A DNA stretch of 64,000 bases. It comes from Gemmataceae bacterium (GTDB lineage: Bacteria; Planctomycetota; Planctomycetia; Gemmatales; Gemmataceae). The stretch spans positions 62,001-126,000 of the forward strand of contig JANWVV010000004.1 of assembly GCA_025055795.1 (NCBI GenBank). The letters are read 5' to 3'. The notes under the pieces were generated by a model. The model was not told the origin of the DNA. It saw nothing but the letters and a program-made list of their open reading frames with translations, and made no database searches. The first letter of the stretch is position 1. Every line of letters starts with the position of its first letter. Below, piece after piece: positions 29,145 through 37,892 of this stretch. Made by a program: the position numbers and the translations under genes.

Positions 29145-30266
29145 TCAGGAAGCCAACGGCAAGGAAAAGGAGGCTGCTGCGGCAGGAGGGGCTGGTGGAG
29201 GCGAATCGATAAGCTGGTAGAACACGTTGCGCTGTCGAGGTTCCCAACCGGCTTCCCGGATGGCCCGGCGGATCTCTTCGAGGGTCAGATAGTAAACGGT
29301 GCCGGCAGAAGCCACCACGTTTTCTTCGATCATCAGCGAGCCCATATCGTTAGCACCAAAGAACAGGGCGATCTGACCGATCTTACCACCTTGGGTAACC
29401 CAGGAGGACTGGATATTGGGGATGTTATCAAGGTAGAGACGGGCAATGGCCTGGGTGCGCAAGTATTCGAAGGCCCCGACTTCCGGAAAGTGAGCCATTT
29501 TGTGTCCCGGTTGCAAGGTCCAGCAGATAAAGGCGGTGAAGCCGCCGGTTTCGTCCTGTAGTTGGCGCAGGCGGGTCAGGTGCTCGATTCGGTCGGCGTC
29601 GGTCTCGATGTGGCCGAACATCATCGTGCAGGTGCCCTTGCCGCCAAGTTCGTGCCAGGTCCGACACACTTGCAACCACTCGTCCGTAAGGGCCTTGTTT
29701 TTCGTCAATTGTTTGCGAACACGGTCGACCAGGATTTCGCCACCACCCCCCGGCAGTGACCCCAGGCCAGCGTCCTTGAGCCGTTGCAACACTTCGCGCA
29801 GCGGTATCTTGTTGATTTTGTGAAAGTGCCAGATTTCTGGCGGACTAAAGGCATGTAGATTGATCTGTGGGTAGCGGCTCTTGATGTCCCGCAGCAGCTC
29901 TTCGTACCACTCGAGCTTCAGTTGGGGGTGCATACCTCCTTGCAGCAGGATCTGATCGCCGCCAAGGGCAATCGTCTCCTCGATCTTACGGTAAAGTTCC
30001 TCGCGGGACAGAACATAGGCATCGGCGTCGTGCGACTTGCGGTAAAAGGCACAAAAGTCACAGACCGCAGCACAAATGTTAGTGTAATTGATATTGCGAT
30101 CAATATTGTAGGTTCGGTACGGTTCCGGATGGAGACGTAGGCAGACGGCATGGGCCGCCTGACCCAGCTTGATCAAATCGCGACAGCGGAATAGTTCTAA
30201 TCCTTCCTCAGGGGTCAGGCGCTGACCGTCGACGGCTTTGGAAAGGATTGTGTCGATGGAGTTCAT
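29145..30266 (-). CDS. mqnC: Cyclic dehypoxanthinyl futalosine synthase
   Basis: This 373-residue radical SAM enzyme of the futalosine menaquinone pathway converts dehypoxanthine futalosine to its cyclic form. Seen: the 4Fe-4S motif Cys65-x3-Cys69-x2-Cys72 in NICAAVCDFC with AFYR after it, a GGDQILLQGG motif, GSLPGGGGEIL, and FTAFICWTLQPG, all typical of MqnC. The ATG overlaps the stop of mqnA as ATGA, so the two are coupled with mqnA first. The C-terminus is Pro/Ala-rich. The order mqnA-mqnC is compatible with the pathway; mqnB and mqnD are not in the window. Confidence 0.95.
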   Translation of the reverse strand: MNSIDTILSKAVDGQRLTPEEGLELFRCRDLIKLGQAAHAVCLRLHPEPYRTYNIDRNINYTNICAAVCDFCAFYRKSHDADAYVLSREELYRKIEETIALGGDQILLQGGMHPQLKLEWYEELLRDIKSRYPQINLHAFSPPEIWHFHKINKIPLREVLQRLKDAGLGSLPGGGGEILVDRVRKQLTKNKALTDEWLQVCRTWHELGGKGTCTMMFGHIETDADRIEHLTRLRQLQDETGGFTAFICWTLQPGHKMAHFPEVGAFEYLRTQAIARLYLDNIPNIQSSWVTQGGKIGQIALFFGANDMGSLMIEENVVASAGTVYYLTLEEIRRAIREAGWEPRQRNVFYQLIDSPPPAPPAAAASFSLPLAS

Positions 30267-31090
30267 GGCAATGCTCCGACGAGAGCCGGCGTGGGGATGC
30301 AGGTCAGCCGGTGGTCTTGGGGGGGTGGTGTCAGGCCCAGGTGAGCCGTCAATTCCCAGAAGCGGCGCAGGCCGGACAGTTCCCGCACTCCCAAGTCGTA
30401 GCGGATGATGTGGCTGAGGTAGCGGCGGCAGTAGCCGGCGTCCAGACCCAAGCGTAGCCCTTCCTGCTGGGCGATCAGTCCTAAGCGGGCCAGTCCGCGT
30501 TCCTTAGCCTGGGTGAAGGGACCGATCCAGTCGTGCAGGGGCACTTCTGGCCGGACCGCCCACAGAGCATAAACCATGGGCAGACCTGTCCAGTCCGTCC
30601 ATTCAGCTCCCAGGTCGTAGGCATAAGGCCAGCCCGGAAGGCAGGCACGCATGGCCCGGTCGCCTATCAGTAACACGGCATCGGCGTCGGCCGTTTCCGC
30701 AGGTGCATCCAAGGGTAGCGTTTGATACTCCGGCGTTACTCCCCAGCGGAGTTGCAGCAACACCCGTACCAAGGCGGCGCTGGTGCGTGACCCTTCATCT
30801 AGCAGGACGCGACGCACACGGTTCCAGGGAACGCGGCTGAACAGCGTCACGCTCAGAACTGGACCACGCGAAGCGATGGCAATACCCGGCAGGAAGGCGT
30901 AGTCGGGGGCACGAAAAAACTCCACCACCGGGATCAGGCCAATGTCCAGTTGGCCCGCCGCCATGCCGTCTGCCAGGCGACTCGGAACGTCCAGGTGCAA
31001 GTGGATGGAGGGTGCAAGTCGTTCCAGCTCTTCAATCAACGGCCGAGCATTCAGATAGTTGACGGCACCCACCCGCAGGGGCCGGGGCAT
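30263..31090 (-). CDS. mqnA: Chorismate dehydratase (futalosine pathway)
   Basis: This 275-residue protein of the periplasmic-binding-protein fold used by MqnA converts chorismate to 3-[(1-carboxyvinyl)oxy]benzoate, the first step of the futalosine route to menaquinone. Seen: RVGAVNYLNARPL at the N-terminus (the usual opening of MqnA), LDIGLIPVVEFF, and DADAVLLIGDRAM. The start at 31090 is chosen because AAGGAGG lies eight bases upstream; the longer frame to 31120 would place that sequence inside the gene. It overlaps mqnC by four bases. Confidence 0.94.
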   Translation of the reverse strand: MPRPLRVGAVNYLNARPLIEELERLAPSIHLHLDVPSRLADGMAAGQLDIGLIPVVEFFRAPDYAFLPGIAIASRGPVLSVTLFSRVPWNRVRRVLLDEGSRTSAALVRVLLQLRWGVTPEYQTLPLDAPAETADADAVLLIGDRAMRACLPGWPYAYDLGAEWTDWTGLPMVYALWAVRPEVPLHDWIGPFTQAKERGLARLGLIAQQEGLRLGLDAGYCRRYLSHIIRYDLGVRELSGLRRFWELTAHLGLTPPPQDHRLTCIPTPALVGALP

Positions 31091-31240
31091 GGACCATGCC
31101 TCCTTTTGCACTTTACGCAATGACCAGACTTATCGTTATAAGAACCGCAGCACGAAGTGCAATCACAACACGCGACACCTACACGTCCGCTGCAGATGTG
31201 CGAGCTGATAATTAAGCAACAGCAACGTTGAAACGACCCC

Positions 31241-33220
31241 TCATGGACAAGCCGGTGGCGGACAAGAAACACACGACGGTACACACACAGGGACCAGACG
31301 TTGCACACATACGGTGACCGTATAGGGTTCCCAACGGCAGGTAGTCACTGGCACCAGACGACAGATCGTCTCCGGAACCACCTTACACCTGGTTACTGGA
31401 ACATAGTGGAGGCGTTCTTCACACTCCATACGTACACGGCAACGACGAACTACACATTGCCGAGGTTCATAGACCACGCGGCAGACGACCACGGGAACGT
31501 AGCGAACATACTGCTGTGGAACCAGCTCCGTGGTACAACGCGTCTCATAACGAACGTGATCCTCTTTGACCAGTCGACACACCTGATACGGCACGACGCG
31601 GCAACGTGTCTCCAAAATCGTATAGCAATGCCGCCGGGTCTCATAACGAACGTGATCCTCTCGAACCACCTTACATACAGTATACGGTATCAGACACTTA
31701 CGAACTTCTGGCACATAGAGGCAACGCCGCTGCGTAACCATGCGGACGCATGTCTGCGGTACAATCCGACAAACTGTGTAAGGACGATAGCACACCTTCT
31801 GTTCACATACCGTATAGCATCGATACCTGGTTTCGGCCCGTAGTTGTGTTTCCGGTATCATGCGGCAGATCGTATACGGTATGTAGGATACTTTTACCTC
31901 GGGTACCAGTGTGCACCGCGTACGAGTCTCATAACGCACACACTGCTGTTGTACCAGGCGACAAACAGTGCGCGTGCACGGTCGCAATTCAGTGCGGTAT
32001 ACTTTTCGACACACCGGTACATGTACGGTGACACATACAGGCTTGCACACCGGCCGGCACTCACGAACGATGCGATATTCTTCGCGTGGCACCCACACCT
32101 GCCGGCACACCACCTGCCCAGGGCATTGCACCACACGGCGGACAGTCGGTCCTGGACGGTAATAGGCAGTGCAGGTGCAAGGGTCAAACACGCACTCGCC
32201 CGGTAACTGCACGCATTGCTCTGTGATCGGACCCGGAATGTATTCAGAGACCGTGACAAAGCTACCCGTACAAACCTTCTCCAGACGCTCGACGGTGACG
32301 GTCTCGGTTACATACTTGACTTGTGTCTGAGGAACATACTCGATAACGTCATGACATGTCGTCACAGGAACATGGTATGTCTGTGTTTCATAAACAGGTT
32401 GCACAACGGTATAGGGCACCGCTACCTGGAATTGTTCGGTCACGGGGCGATAATTTAGAGTCCTTTGTTCACGATAGTGAGTTTCATAGACCGGTTTCCA
32501 AACCGTATATGGCACTTGTACCATGTAGGGTTCGACTACCGGTCGATGGACCATGTAGGGTTGTGCTACTACATATTGTTCGTGCACAACCTGATGAACT
32601 GTGTACGTGACGGGCACCTGTTGCTCTTCAACCACGGGTCGCAATGTAGTGTAACAGTGCTCCCGATAGTGAGTTTGGGTTACAGTACGGTAAGTAGAAT
32701 AGGGCACGGCAACCACGTAGTCCTGGACAACGGTCCGTGGCACTGTGCAGGTTTCCTGACGATAGTGCGTTTCCGTGACAGGTCGGAGGATGGAGTAGGG
32801 AACGGCTACCTGATAGCTACGGCTGACCGGTTTGAATACCGTGTAGCACTGTTGTTGCAACTGTGTTTCATACACCGGTCGCTGGACCGTGTACTGGTAG
32901 ACCGTGTCGAAATACTCCAGGACAGGACGTTGAAGTGTATATTTCTGAGCCACCAATTCGGTTTCGCTGAGAGTCCGATAAGTGGTGCAAGTTTGCGGCA
33001 CATAGTGGGTCTGGTAGATAGGACGGTAGCAAACCTGCTGTTGGTACTCGATGACAGGTTGATAATACACTTGGTGGGTGAGAATAGGGGGGGCACATTG
33101 CTCCGGGAGCAAGCAAGGCTTGGGATAGCGGCACAGGCCGAGATGCCCGGCGTAAAGGGCAGAGCTCGACACAGCTAGACCTCCCCAACACAGGCAAGCA
33201 ATTACAAGCCAACGCTTCAT
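31241..33220 (-). CDS. Cysteine-rich YTV-motif cell-wall protein
   Basis: This 659-residue exported protein has a signal peptide of about 24 residues (MKRWLVIACLCWGG...) followed by dense repeats of (P/V)YTV, RPV, YET, VCR and similar short motifs with aromatic and basic residues. I count about fifty cysteines, most in the C-terminal half, where a unit like VPYTVCRxVxExxVRYETRxxC recurs. Known: YTV-motif, Cys-rich proteins are a planctomycete group connected with their proteinaceous cell wall. Inference: it is a disulphide-crosslinked structural protein. There is no catalytic domain. The gene lies 150 bases upstream of mqnA on the same strand, probably unrelated in function. Confidence 0.85.
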   Translation of the reverse strand: MKRWLVIACLCWGGLAVSSSALYAGHLGLCRYPKPCLLPEQCAPPILTHQVYYQPVIEYQQQVCYRPIYQTHYVPQTCTTYRTLSETELVAQKYTLQRPVLEYFDTVYQYTVQRPVYETQLQQQCYTVFKPVSRSYQVAVPYSILRPVTETHYRQETCTVPRTVVQDYVVAVPYSTYRTVTQTHYREHCYTTLRPVVEEQQVPVTYTVHQVVHEQYVVAQPYMVHRPVVEPYMVQVPYTVWKPVYETHYREQRTLNYRPVTEQFQVAVPYTVVQPVYETQTYHVPVTTCHDVIEYVPQTQVKYVTETVTVERLEKVCTGSFVTVSEYIPGPITEQCVQLPGECVFDPCTCTAYYRPGPTVRRVVQCPGQVVCRQVWVPREEYRIVRECRPVCKPVCVTVHVPVCRKVYRTELRPCTRTVCRLVQQQCVRYETRTRCTLVPEVKVSYIPYTICRMIPETQLRAETRYRCYTVCEQKVCYRPYTVCRIVPQTCVRMVTQRRCLYVPEVRKCLIPYTVCKVVREDHVRYETRRHCYTILETRCRVVPYQVCRLVKEDHVRYETRCTTELVPQQYVRYVPVVVCRVVYEPRQCVVRRCRVRMECEERLHYVPVTRCKVVPETICRLVPVTTCRWEPYTVTVCVQRLVPVCVPSCVSCPPPACP

Positions 33221-33630
33221 TGAATGGTTCCCTCCGTGCTGTGCCCATGTGCAAACACAGGAACACTGAGGGCATAGTCCCCCCTTATTAGCCAGTGTGC
33301 GCCATGATCAGCAAAGAGGAAGAGCAATCAGATCGCAGAAACAACCTTCCAGTGTCAGTACAACCGCACAACCTGTGCAACACCCACTGACCTCACAACC
33401 TTTGAATCAGCAATAGACGGAAAAACCGTTAGCCTGCGTATGCTGACCTGTTGGTATGTGTAGTCGACACAGACGATATGCATTGCGAACTTTCAGGTCT
33501 GGTGCCTGTGATGGACAGACCGTATCAATAGTGCGGGCTGCAGAACCAGATCTCAAGGGAGGAACCGCGACGTTCTGACTTCTGCCAGGATGCCGTAGTT
33601 GCAACGGCGGATGTTGACAGATCTGGAAGC
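33221..33630. other. Intergenic region, nothing recognised
   Basis: These 410 bases lie between the YTV protein start and the end of the HD-GYP-like gene. The promoter of the YTV gene must be here. I saw no RNA gene or palindrome of note. Confidence 0.3.
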
Positions 33631-34218
33631 CTACCCCTCAATGTGGATCTGCTCGAAGCGTGCAGCGGCATCGTGGAAGGCATTCAGCAAGACGGGATCG
33701 AAATGGTGGTGCAGATCGTGTAGGATGAGTTTAACTGCGCGAGCATGGGAGAGAGCGGGTCGGTACGGACGACGGCTGCGTAAGGCCTCGTATACGCTGA
33801 CCAGAGCCACGACCCGAGCGGACAACGGGATCTCGCTCCCCTTGAGCATGTCAGGGTAACCACTCCCGTCCCAGTGTTCATGGTGATGCCGCACGATTTC
33901 GGCGGCCAGAGGCAGGAAAGGTAGTTCACTACCCAGCTTGGCGGCCACACTCAGCATGACGTCGGCTCCGACTGTAACGTGGGTTTGCACAACGGCGACT
34001 TCGTCTTCGCTGAGTTTGTCCGGTTTGATGAGCAGACCGCGGGGGATGGCCACCATCCCGATGTCGTACACAGGAGCAATGGCTGCCAGCAATTCCAGGT
34101 AGGCGTCGTCCTTCAGGCGTGCATACTCACCCTGTTCGACAACGGCCCCGGCCAAGGCACGCACGTAACGGATGATGCGACGCCAATGCCCTTCATTGGC
34201 CAGGTTGTTTTCAATCAA
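33631..34218 (-). CDS. HD-GYP-like protein, possibly truncated, degenerate HD site
   Basis: This is a 195-residue HD-GYP-type domain. Intact members are cyclic-di-GMP phosphodiesterases. Seen: the HHEHWDGSGYP block (H-E-x-W-D-G-x-GYP), VAIPRGLL and an ARVVALVSVYEAL region. Where the catalytic HD of LLHDIGK is expected, the sequence reads APVYDIGMVAIP, so the His is replaced by Tyr. The only canonical start is TTG at 34218 with no Shine-Dalgarno. The frame stays open upstream to a stop at 34330-34332, and the upstream codons encode plausible protein (for example LTVSRLL), suggesting that the N-terminus has been lost. It may be a decaying gene or a non-catalytic binder. It lies 182 bases past the end of metK. 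Confidence 0.6.
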   Translation of the reverse strand: MIENNLANEGHWRRIIRYVRALAGAVVEQGEYARLKDDAYLELLAAIAPVYDIGMVAIPRGLLIKPDKLSEDEVAVVQTHVTVGADVMLSVAAKLGSELPFLPLAAEIVRHHHEHWDGSGYPDMLKGSEIPLSARVVALVSVYEALRSRRPYRPALSHARAVKLILHDLHHHFDPVLLNAFHDAAARFEQIHIEG

Positions 34219-34400
34219 TAGACGGGAAACAGTTAAGGAAAGACATTCGGCGGGGGCCGCCCGCCGCAGAGCAGGAAGCGATGACGGTTTGGCGGGGGAT
34301 TGCCGTTGGGTCCAAAAGTGGAGGAGAGATTAAAAGCTGGGATGGGCAGTTTAATCGTTATCTTCGGCGGTTTATTAAAGTTTATGCATATGATGAGTAC

Positions 34401-35666
34401 TTATACACCGGCAGCTCGACGGAGGGTCTCGGCACGATCGGTTCGTTCCCAGGTGAAATCCGGGAGTTCACGGCCAAAATGACCATGGCAAGCTGTCTGG
34501 CGATAGATGGGTCGACGTAACTGCAAGGTATTGATGATGCCCTGAGGTGTCAGGCTGAAATACTCACGGATCAGCTCGATGAGTCGGGCTTCAGCCACTT
34601 TGGCCGTTCCATTCGTATTGACCCAGATGTTAAGCGGATCGGGATAGCCAATCGCATAGCTGAGCTGGACTTCGCATTCACGGGCCAGGCCGGCCGCAAC
34701 AATATTTTTGGCAATGTAGCGAGCCATGTAAGCAGCACTACGGTCCACTTTTGTAGGATCTTTACCGCTGAAGGCCCCCCCTCCGTGTCGACCCCGACCA
34801 CCATAAGTATCGACGATAATTTTGCGTCCGGTTAAGCCGCTATCCCCGTGCGGTCCACCGGTCAGGAAACACCCCGTCGGATTAATGTGACAGGCAATGT
34901 CCCCTGGCTCCAGCTTGGGAGGACGCGAGCCCGGAGGTATCATCACGAAACGTCCGCGGATCAGATCTTCCCGTTCCCGCCGCAACACCGGCTCGATCAG
35001 CTCCTTGATGATTAGTTCACGGGCTTCATCGGTGAAGTAATCTTTGTTATCGCGGGTGATCATGACTTCCCGCGTGTGCTGAGTACTAAGCACAACCGTA
35101 TGGATGCGGTGGGGCGTACCATCAGCGTTGTATTCGACGGTCACTTGGCTTTTGGCATCGGGGCGCAACCACGGCAATCGTTGGGTACGTCGCAGCTCGG
35201 CATGGTATTCCACTAGTCGGTGGGCCAGATGGATTGGCAGGGGCATCAGCGTTTTAGTCTCGTTGCAGGCGAAGCCAAACATCATCCCTTGGTCACCGGC
35301 TCCGCCACAGTCCACCCCTTGGCTGATGTGCGGACTTTGGGCATGAATGTGACAATCAATCTGACACGACTCGGCCGTAAATCCGATTTCCTCCCGTTCT
35401 TGTTCGTTGCGAGCTACATAACCAATATCACGGATAACGGTCCGAACCAATCGGTCGATGACCTCGCGAGTCAGCGGTGCCTTGGTTGTAATTTCTCCGG
35501 CCACTACTACCAGATTGGTTGTCACTAGTGTTTCGCAGGCAACCCGACTGGTCGGATCGTGCTGTAAACAGTAATCAAGAACCGCGTCAGAGATCTGATC
35601 CGCTACCTTGTCGGGATGCCCCATCGAGACTGATTCGCTTGTGAACAAAAAACGTTCGTCCAACAC
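34401..35666 (-). CDS. metK: S-adenosylmethionine synthetase
   Basis: This 421-residue enzyme makes S-adenosylmethionine from methionine and ATP. Seen: [12 protein letters not shown] near the N-terminus, [10 protein letters not shown], and GGGAFSGKD, the three hallmark motifs; [19 protein letters not shown] is also conserved. It is about 20-40 residues longer than typical bacterial MetK, with a short C-terminal extension. The start is GTG with AGAGGGCC upstream. I did not find a recognisable SAM riboswitch; a small hairpin is present in the upstream region and listed separately. Confidence 0.97.
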   Translation of the reverse strand: MLDERFLFTSESVSMGHPDKVADQISDAVLDYCLQHDPTSRVACETLVTTNLVVVAGEITTKAPLTREVIDRLVRTVIRDIGYVARNEQEREEIGFTAESCQIDCHIHAQSPHISQGVDCGGAGDQGMMFGFACNETKTLMPLPIHLAHRLVEYHAELRRTQRLPWLRPDAKSQVTVEYNADGTPHRIHTVVLSTQHTREVMITRDNKDYFTDEARELIIKELIEPVLRREREDLIRGRFVMIPPGSRPPKLEPGDIACHINPTGCFLTGGPHGDSGLTGRKIIVDTYGGRGRHGGGAFSGKDPTKVDRSAAYMARYIAKNIVAAGLARECEVQLSYAIGYPDPLNIWVNTNGTAKVAEARLIELIREYFSLTPQGIINTLQLRRPIYRQTACHGHFGRELPDFTWERTDRAETLRRAAGV

Positions 35667-35758
35667 CTTTCTGGCCCTCTCCCAGCCGCGGCTGCTGCCC
35701 CGAAAGTTAGCCTACCGTCTGTCTGCGCGTTGATTATATCAGGTACGCTCGTTATACA

Positions 35759-35778
35759 TGCCCCATGCATCAGGGGCA
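35759..35778 (-). repeat. Hairpin in the region upstream of metK
   Basis: TGCCCC at 35759-35764 and GGGGCA at 35773-35778 can form a six-base stem with an eight-base loop. It lies about 95 bases upstream of the metK start. It could belong to a regulated leader, but it does not match a SAM riboswitch I recognise. Confidence 0.3.
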
Positions 35779-36206
35779 AACTGCTACTCTGCCCCCTTAT
35801 TGTGCCTCACCAATCTCGCTTGCGGTCGCCAAGTCCCTTTGTGCTAGAGGAATTACCATCTACTGCTTGTTGGAACTGTTAAACGATAGGGCTGGTACGA
35901 CCAGCAAGCTGGACTTCGAGGTATACCAAAACTGATCAGAAATATCACTTATAAAGTAACGAAATATTACTTAGTAGATCACTCTGATTGTTTGACCAAA
36001 ACCCAAATATCCTTCGGCTGACACCAAAAATAGCCTTCGGCTACTATCAAATGTTCGGACACTTAGGCATACAGAGCAAGGACCTAGATGAAAAAACGGT
36101 TGGTATCCGCCGCCGTTGCAATCTAAGAGGATTTGCATAACTTACTGTGAACAAAGTGTTTAGGTGCGCATTTCTCGGGGCCAGGGGATTTTTGAGTCTT
36201 CTGATC

Positions 36207-36235
36207 TTTCCAAGCACCTTTTCAGTGCATATACT
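36207..36235 (+). promoter_or_regulatory. Possible promoter of tRNA-fMet
   Basis: TTTCCA at 36207-36212 and TATACT at 36230-36235, separated by 17 bases, fit a sigma-70 type promoter with a weak -35 box. The -10 box ends 22 bases before the mature tRNA start. Confidence 0.4.
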
Positions 36236-36257
36236 AGTCATGCACAAACTTCGATGA

Positions 36258-36332
36258 CGCGGCGTGGAGCAGCCCGGTCAGCTCGCCAGGCTCATAACCT
36301 GGAGGTCGTAGGTTCAAATCCTACCGCCGCAA
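36258..36332 (+). tRNA. Initiator tRNA-Met (CAT anticodon)
   Basis: The sequence folds as a cloverleaf: acceptor stem CGCGGCG with CGCCGCA, in which C1 faces A72 without pairing, the hallmark of the bacterial initiator. The anticodon arm is CCAGG-CTCATAA-CCTGG, and the T-arm is GTAGG-TTCAAAT-CCTAC. CCA is not encoded. The anticodon stem has A29-U41 in place of the first of the three G-C pairs normally found in initiators (GGG/CCC), giving AGG/CCU. A terminator follows about 30 bases downstream. Confidence 0.95.
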
Positions 36333-36363
36333 CTTGTCCGGTTCAACCACCCCCTCCGTACCA

Positions 36364-36401
36364 AGCCGCAGGGAATATAGAGCCTGTGGCTTTTTATTTT
36401 T
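36364..36401 (+). terminator. Rho-independent terminator after tRNA-fMet
   Basis: AGCCGCAGG (36364-36372) pairs with CCTGTGGCT (36383-36391; one G-U pair) around a ten-base loop. A T-rich run TTTTATTTTT follows directly. This is a classic intrinsic terminator for the tRNA. Confidence 0.8.
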
Positions 36402-36558
36402 AATGGGTGTTCGCTTCGCTTTTGTTTTCACTTATTAAGAACAAACTTGCAGTCGTTCGTTCATGATAGGGTCGGACGGAAACCCTGGAATTGAAATTAC
36501 CCCGCGGTTGTTCGATGATGGCAGCAAATACTTGCTTGGAGGGATGCGAGAAAGGATT

Positions 36559-37437
36559 TTAGTCCAGATTCAGGGCAATCTGGTAGATTTCTTCAATGTC
36601 CAAAACGGCGTTGTTGGTTTCAAAGAGTCGTGCTAGGGCTGTTTTGTGAATTTTCATTTTGGTACTGCCAACACCTAACGCTCCATAGCAGACCAAACCA
36701 TCGCGGATAGTCCCCTTATCGTGCGGTTCAACGCCCTCAATGCCAGCGGGTGGGACACCATTGAGGTCGATAAGCACTTGGAGAGATCGGGCGGCACTTT
36801 CACGGATCTTTTTGGGGAGCAGAACAACACCCGGTGCACCGGCGGCGATGATCAGTTGCCGGCCTTCCAGGGCCTGGGGGGCGTCGGCAGCACTGGCCAC
36901 ACTCACGGCTTCCACGCCGGCACCAGGAACCTGGGCCAGAATGCGTTGGCAAACGGCCTCGGCCCGCTCCAGTTGTCGGGAACCAACGCGGACATGCCCC
37001 CCCGCACGGGCCAGCAGCCGTACCACCCGCTGCCCCACCGGTCCTGTGCCACCCAGCACCAGCGAACGGGCTCGCGACAAATCCAGATGTCGCGCTGCCA
37101 CACGCACCGCTGCCGCCGCAGTCGTATTGGCACCGTTGGAATCCAACATGATCGACACGCTCAGGCCATACTGCGGCAGCAGATGCTTACGCACCTCGCT
37201 AAGCAGGCTTTCGCCAGCCTGGACGTCTGAGCCTCCAATGAAAATCGCGGTACGGTGCAGGTCCTGCGGACCACGGGTGAAAATGCACCCGTGCACCAAG
37301 GGGACAACGTTTTTCGGCGATACACCTCCGTAACTCAAGACATGTTCGGCACCGGCATCGATCGCCACCACACGATCGAACACACTCGGCAAAGGATCCG
37401 TATCCAATTGCACCAGGATCTTCGCTTTGTCCGCCAT
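36559..37437 (-). CDS. mtdB: NAD(P)-dependent methylene-tetrahydromethanopterin dehydrogenase
   Basis: This 292-residue enzyme oxidises methylene-H4MPT to methenyl-H4MPT in the methanopterin-linked formaldehyde route. Seen: ILVQLDTDPLPSVFDRVVAIDAGA at the N-terminus, HRTAIFIGGSDV, SIMLDSNGANTTAAAAV, and a Rossmann glycine motif GGTGPVG at 129-135. This pattern matches the MtdB/MtdC family; the symbol is given for the family and could equally be mtdC. The start at 37437 follows GAGGAGACAG; a longer frame to 37512 looks non-conserved. The fae gene is upstream on the same strand, supporting the pathway role. Confidence 0.88.
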   Translation of the reverse strand: MADKAKILVQLDTDPLPSVFDRVVAIDAGAEHVLSYGGVSPKNVVPLVHGCIFTRGPQDLHRTAIFIGGSDVQAGESLLSEVRKHLLPQYGLSVSIMLDSNGANTTAAAAVRVAARHLDLSRARSLVLGGTGPVGQRVVRLLARAGGHVRVGSRQLERAEAVCQRILAQVPGAGVEAVSVASAADAPQALEGRQLIIAAGAPGVVLLPKKIRESAARSLQVLIDLNGVPPAGIEGVEPHDKGTIRDGLVCYGALGVGSTKMKIHKTALARLFETNNAVLDIEEIYQIALNLD

Positions 37438-37892
37438 GGGAAGCTGTCTCCTCAGATTGCTCTGGAGCGCTAAGCTTACCCCAAGCCGCAGGCCTGTGCC
37501 CACGGCTAGCATCAGAGCCTAAAGCACATACGCTCCCTTCGTACTACCACCAGAGTAAGCCGTAATCGATCCTGCCGGCTTGCGGATTATAACGCCATTA
37601 TGTTCGCCAGCATCCTTTTAAGGGATGGATGGCTCTGGTTTCCCCCTTGGTCTAGTACGGTCGAGGGCTATTCGGAGGGGGACGCCAAGGCGACGCTCGC
37701 TTCAGGAAGGCACTGTTCAAGCCCCCTCTTTCAGTACCTTGACATAAACGATGCAACGATAAGTGCACGATGGCTGCAAGCGACACAATAGCGGCAGCGA
37801 AAAACCCTCACTGCCGCCACTGCACCGACCTTCCCACCGGCTACCGTGCATCGGAATAGCGTGGACGGAGCTGCTGCCAGAACAGGTAGTTA
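37438..37892. other. Spacer between fae and mtdB-like gene
   Basis: This spacer is 455 bases, rather long for an operon. It contains a seven-base hairpin (37791-37817) near the end of fae and otherwise nothing recognisable. The two genes may be read from separate promoters. Confidence 0.35.
37791..37817 (-). repeat. Hairpin downstream of fae
   Basis: GCGGCAG at 37791-37797 is the exact reverse complement of CTGCCGC at 37811-37817, with a 13-base loop. On the minus strand it lies about 75 bases after the fae stop. No T-run follows, so it may stabilise the transcript rather than end it. Confidence 0.4.

Larger units (their letters stand above)
35667..36257. other. AT-rich intergenic region between metK and tRNA-fMet
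   Basis: These 591 bases lie upstream of metK (minus) and of the tRNA (plus). From about 35900 to 36060 it is AT-rich and includes two copies of CCTTCGGCT spaced 25 bases apart. A hairpin (35759-35778) lies near metK and a plausible promoter (36207-36235) near the tRNA. No coding frame was seen. Confidence 0.45.

Noticed and set aside
31300-33180. Plus-strand frames within the YTV gene region
   Set aside because: They arise from the repeat-rich coding sequence on the minus strand and have no plausible product.
35667-35800. SAM riboswitch before metK
   Set aside because: A small hairpin is present, but the conserved core of known SAM riboswitch classes was not recognised.
36000-36050. Repeated CCTTCGGCT as a possible CRISPR or transposon end
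   Set aside because: Only two copies, short and without regular spacers or terminal inverted repeats.
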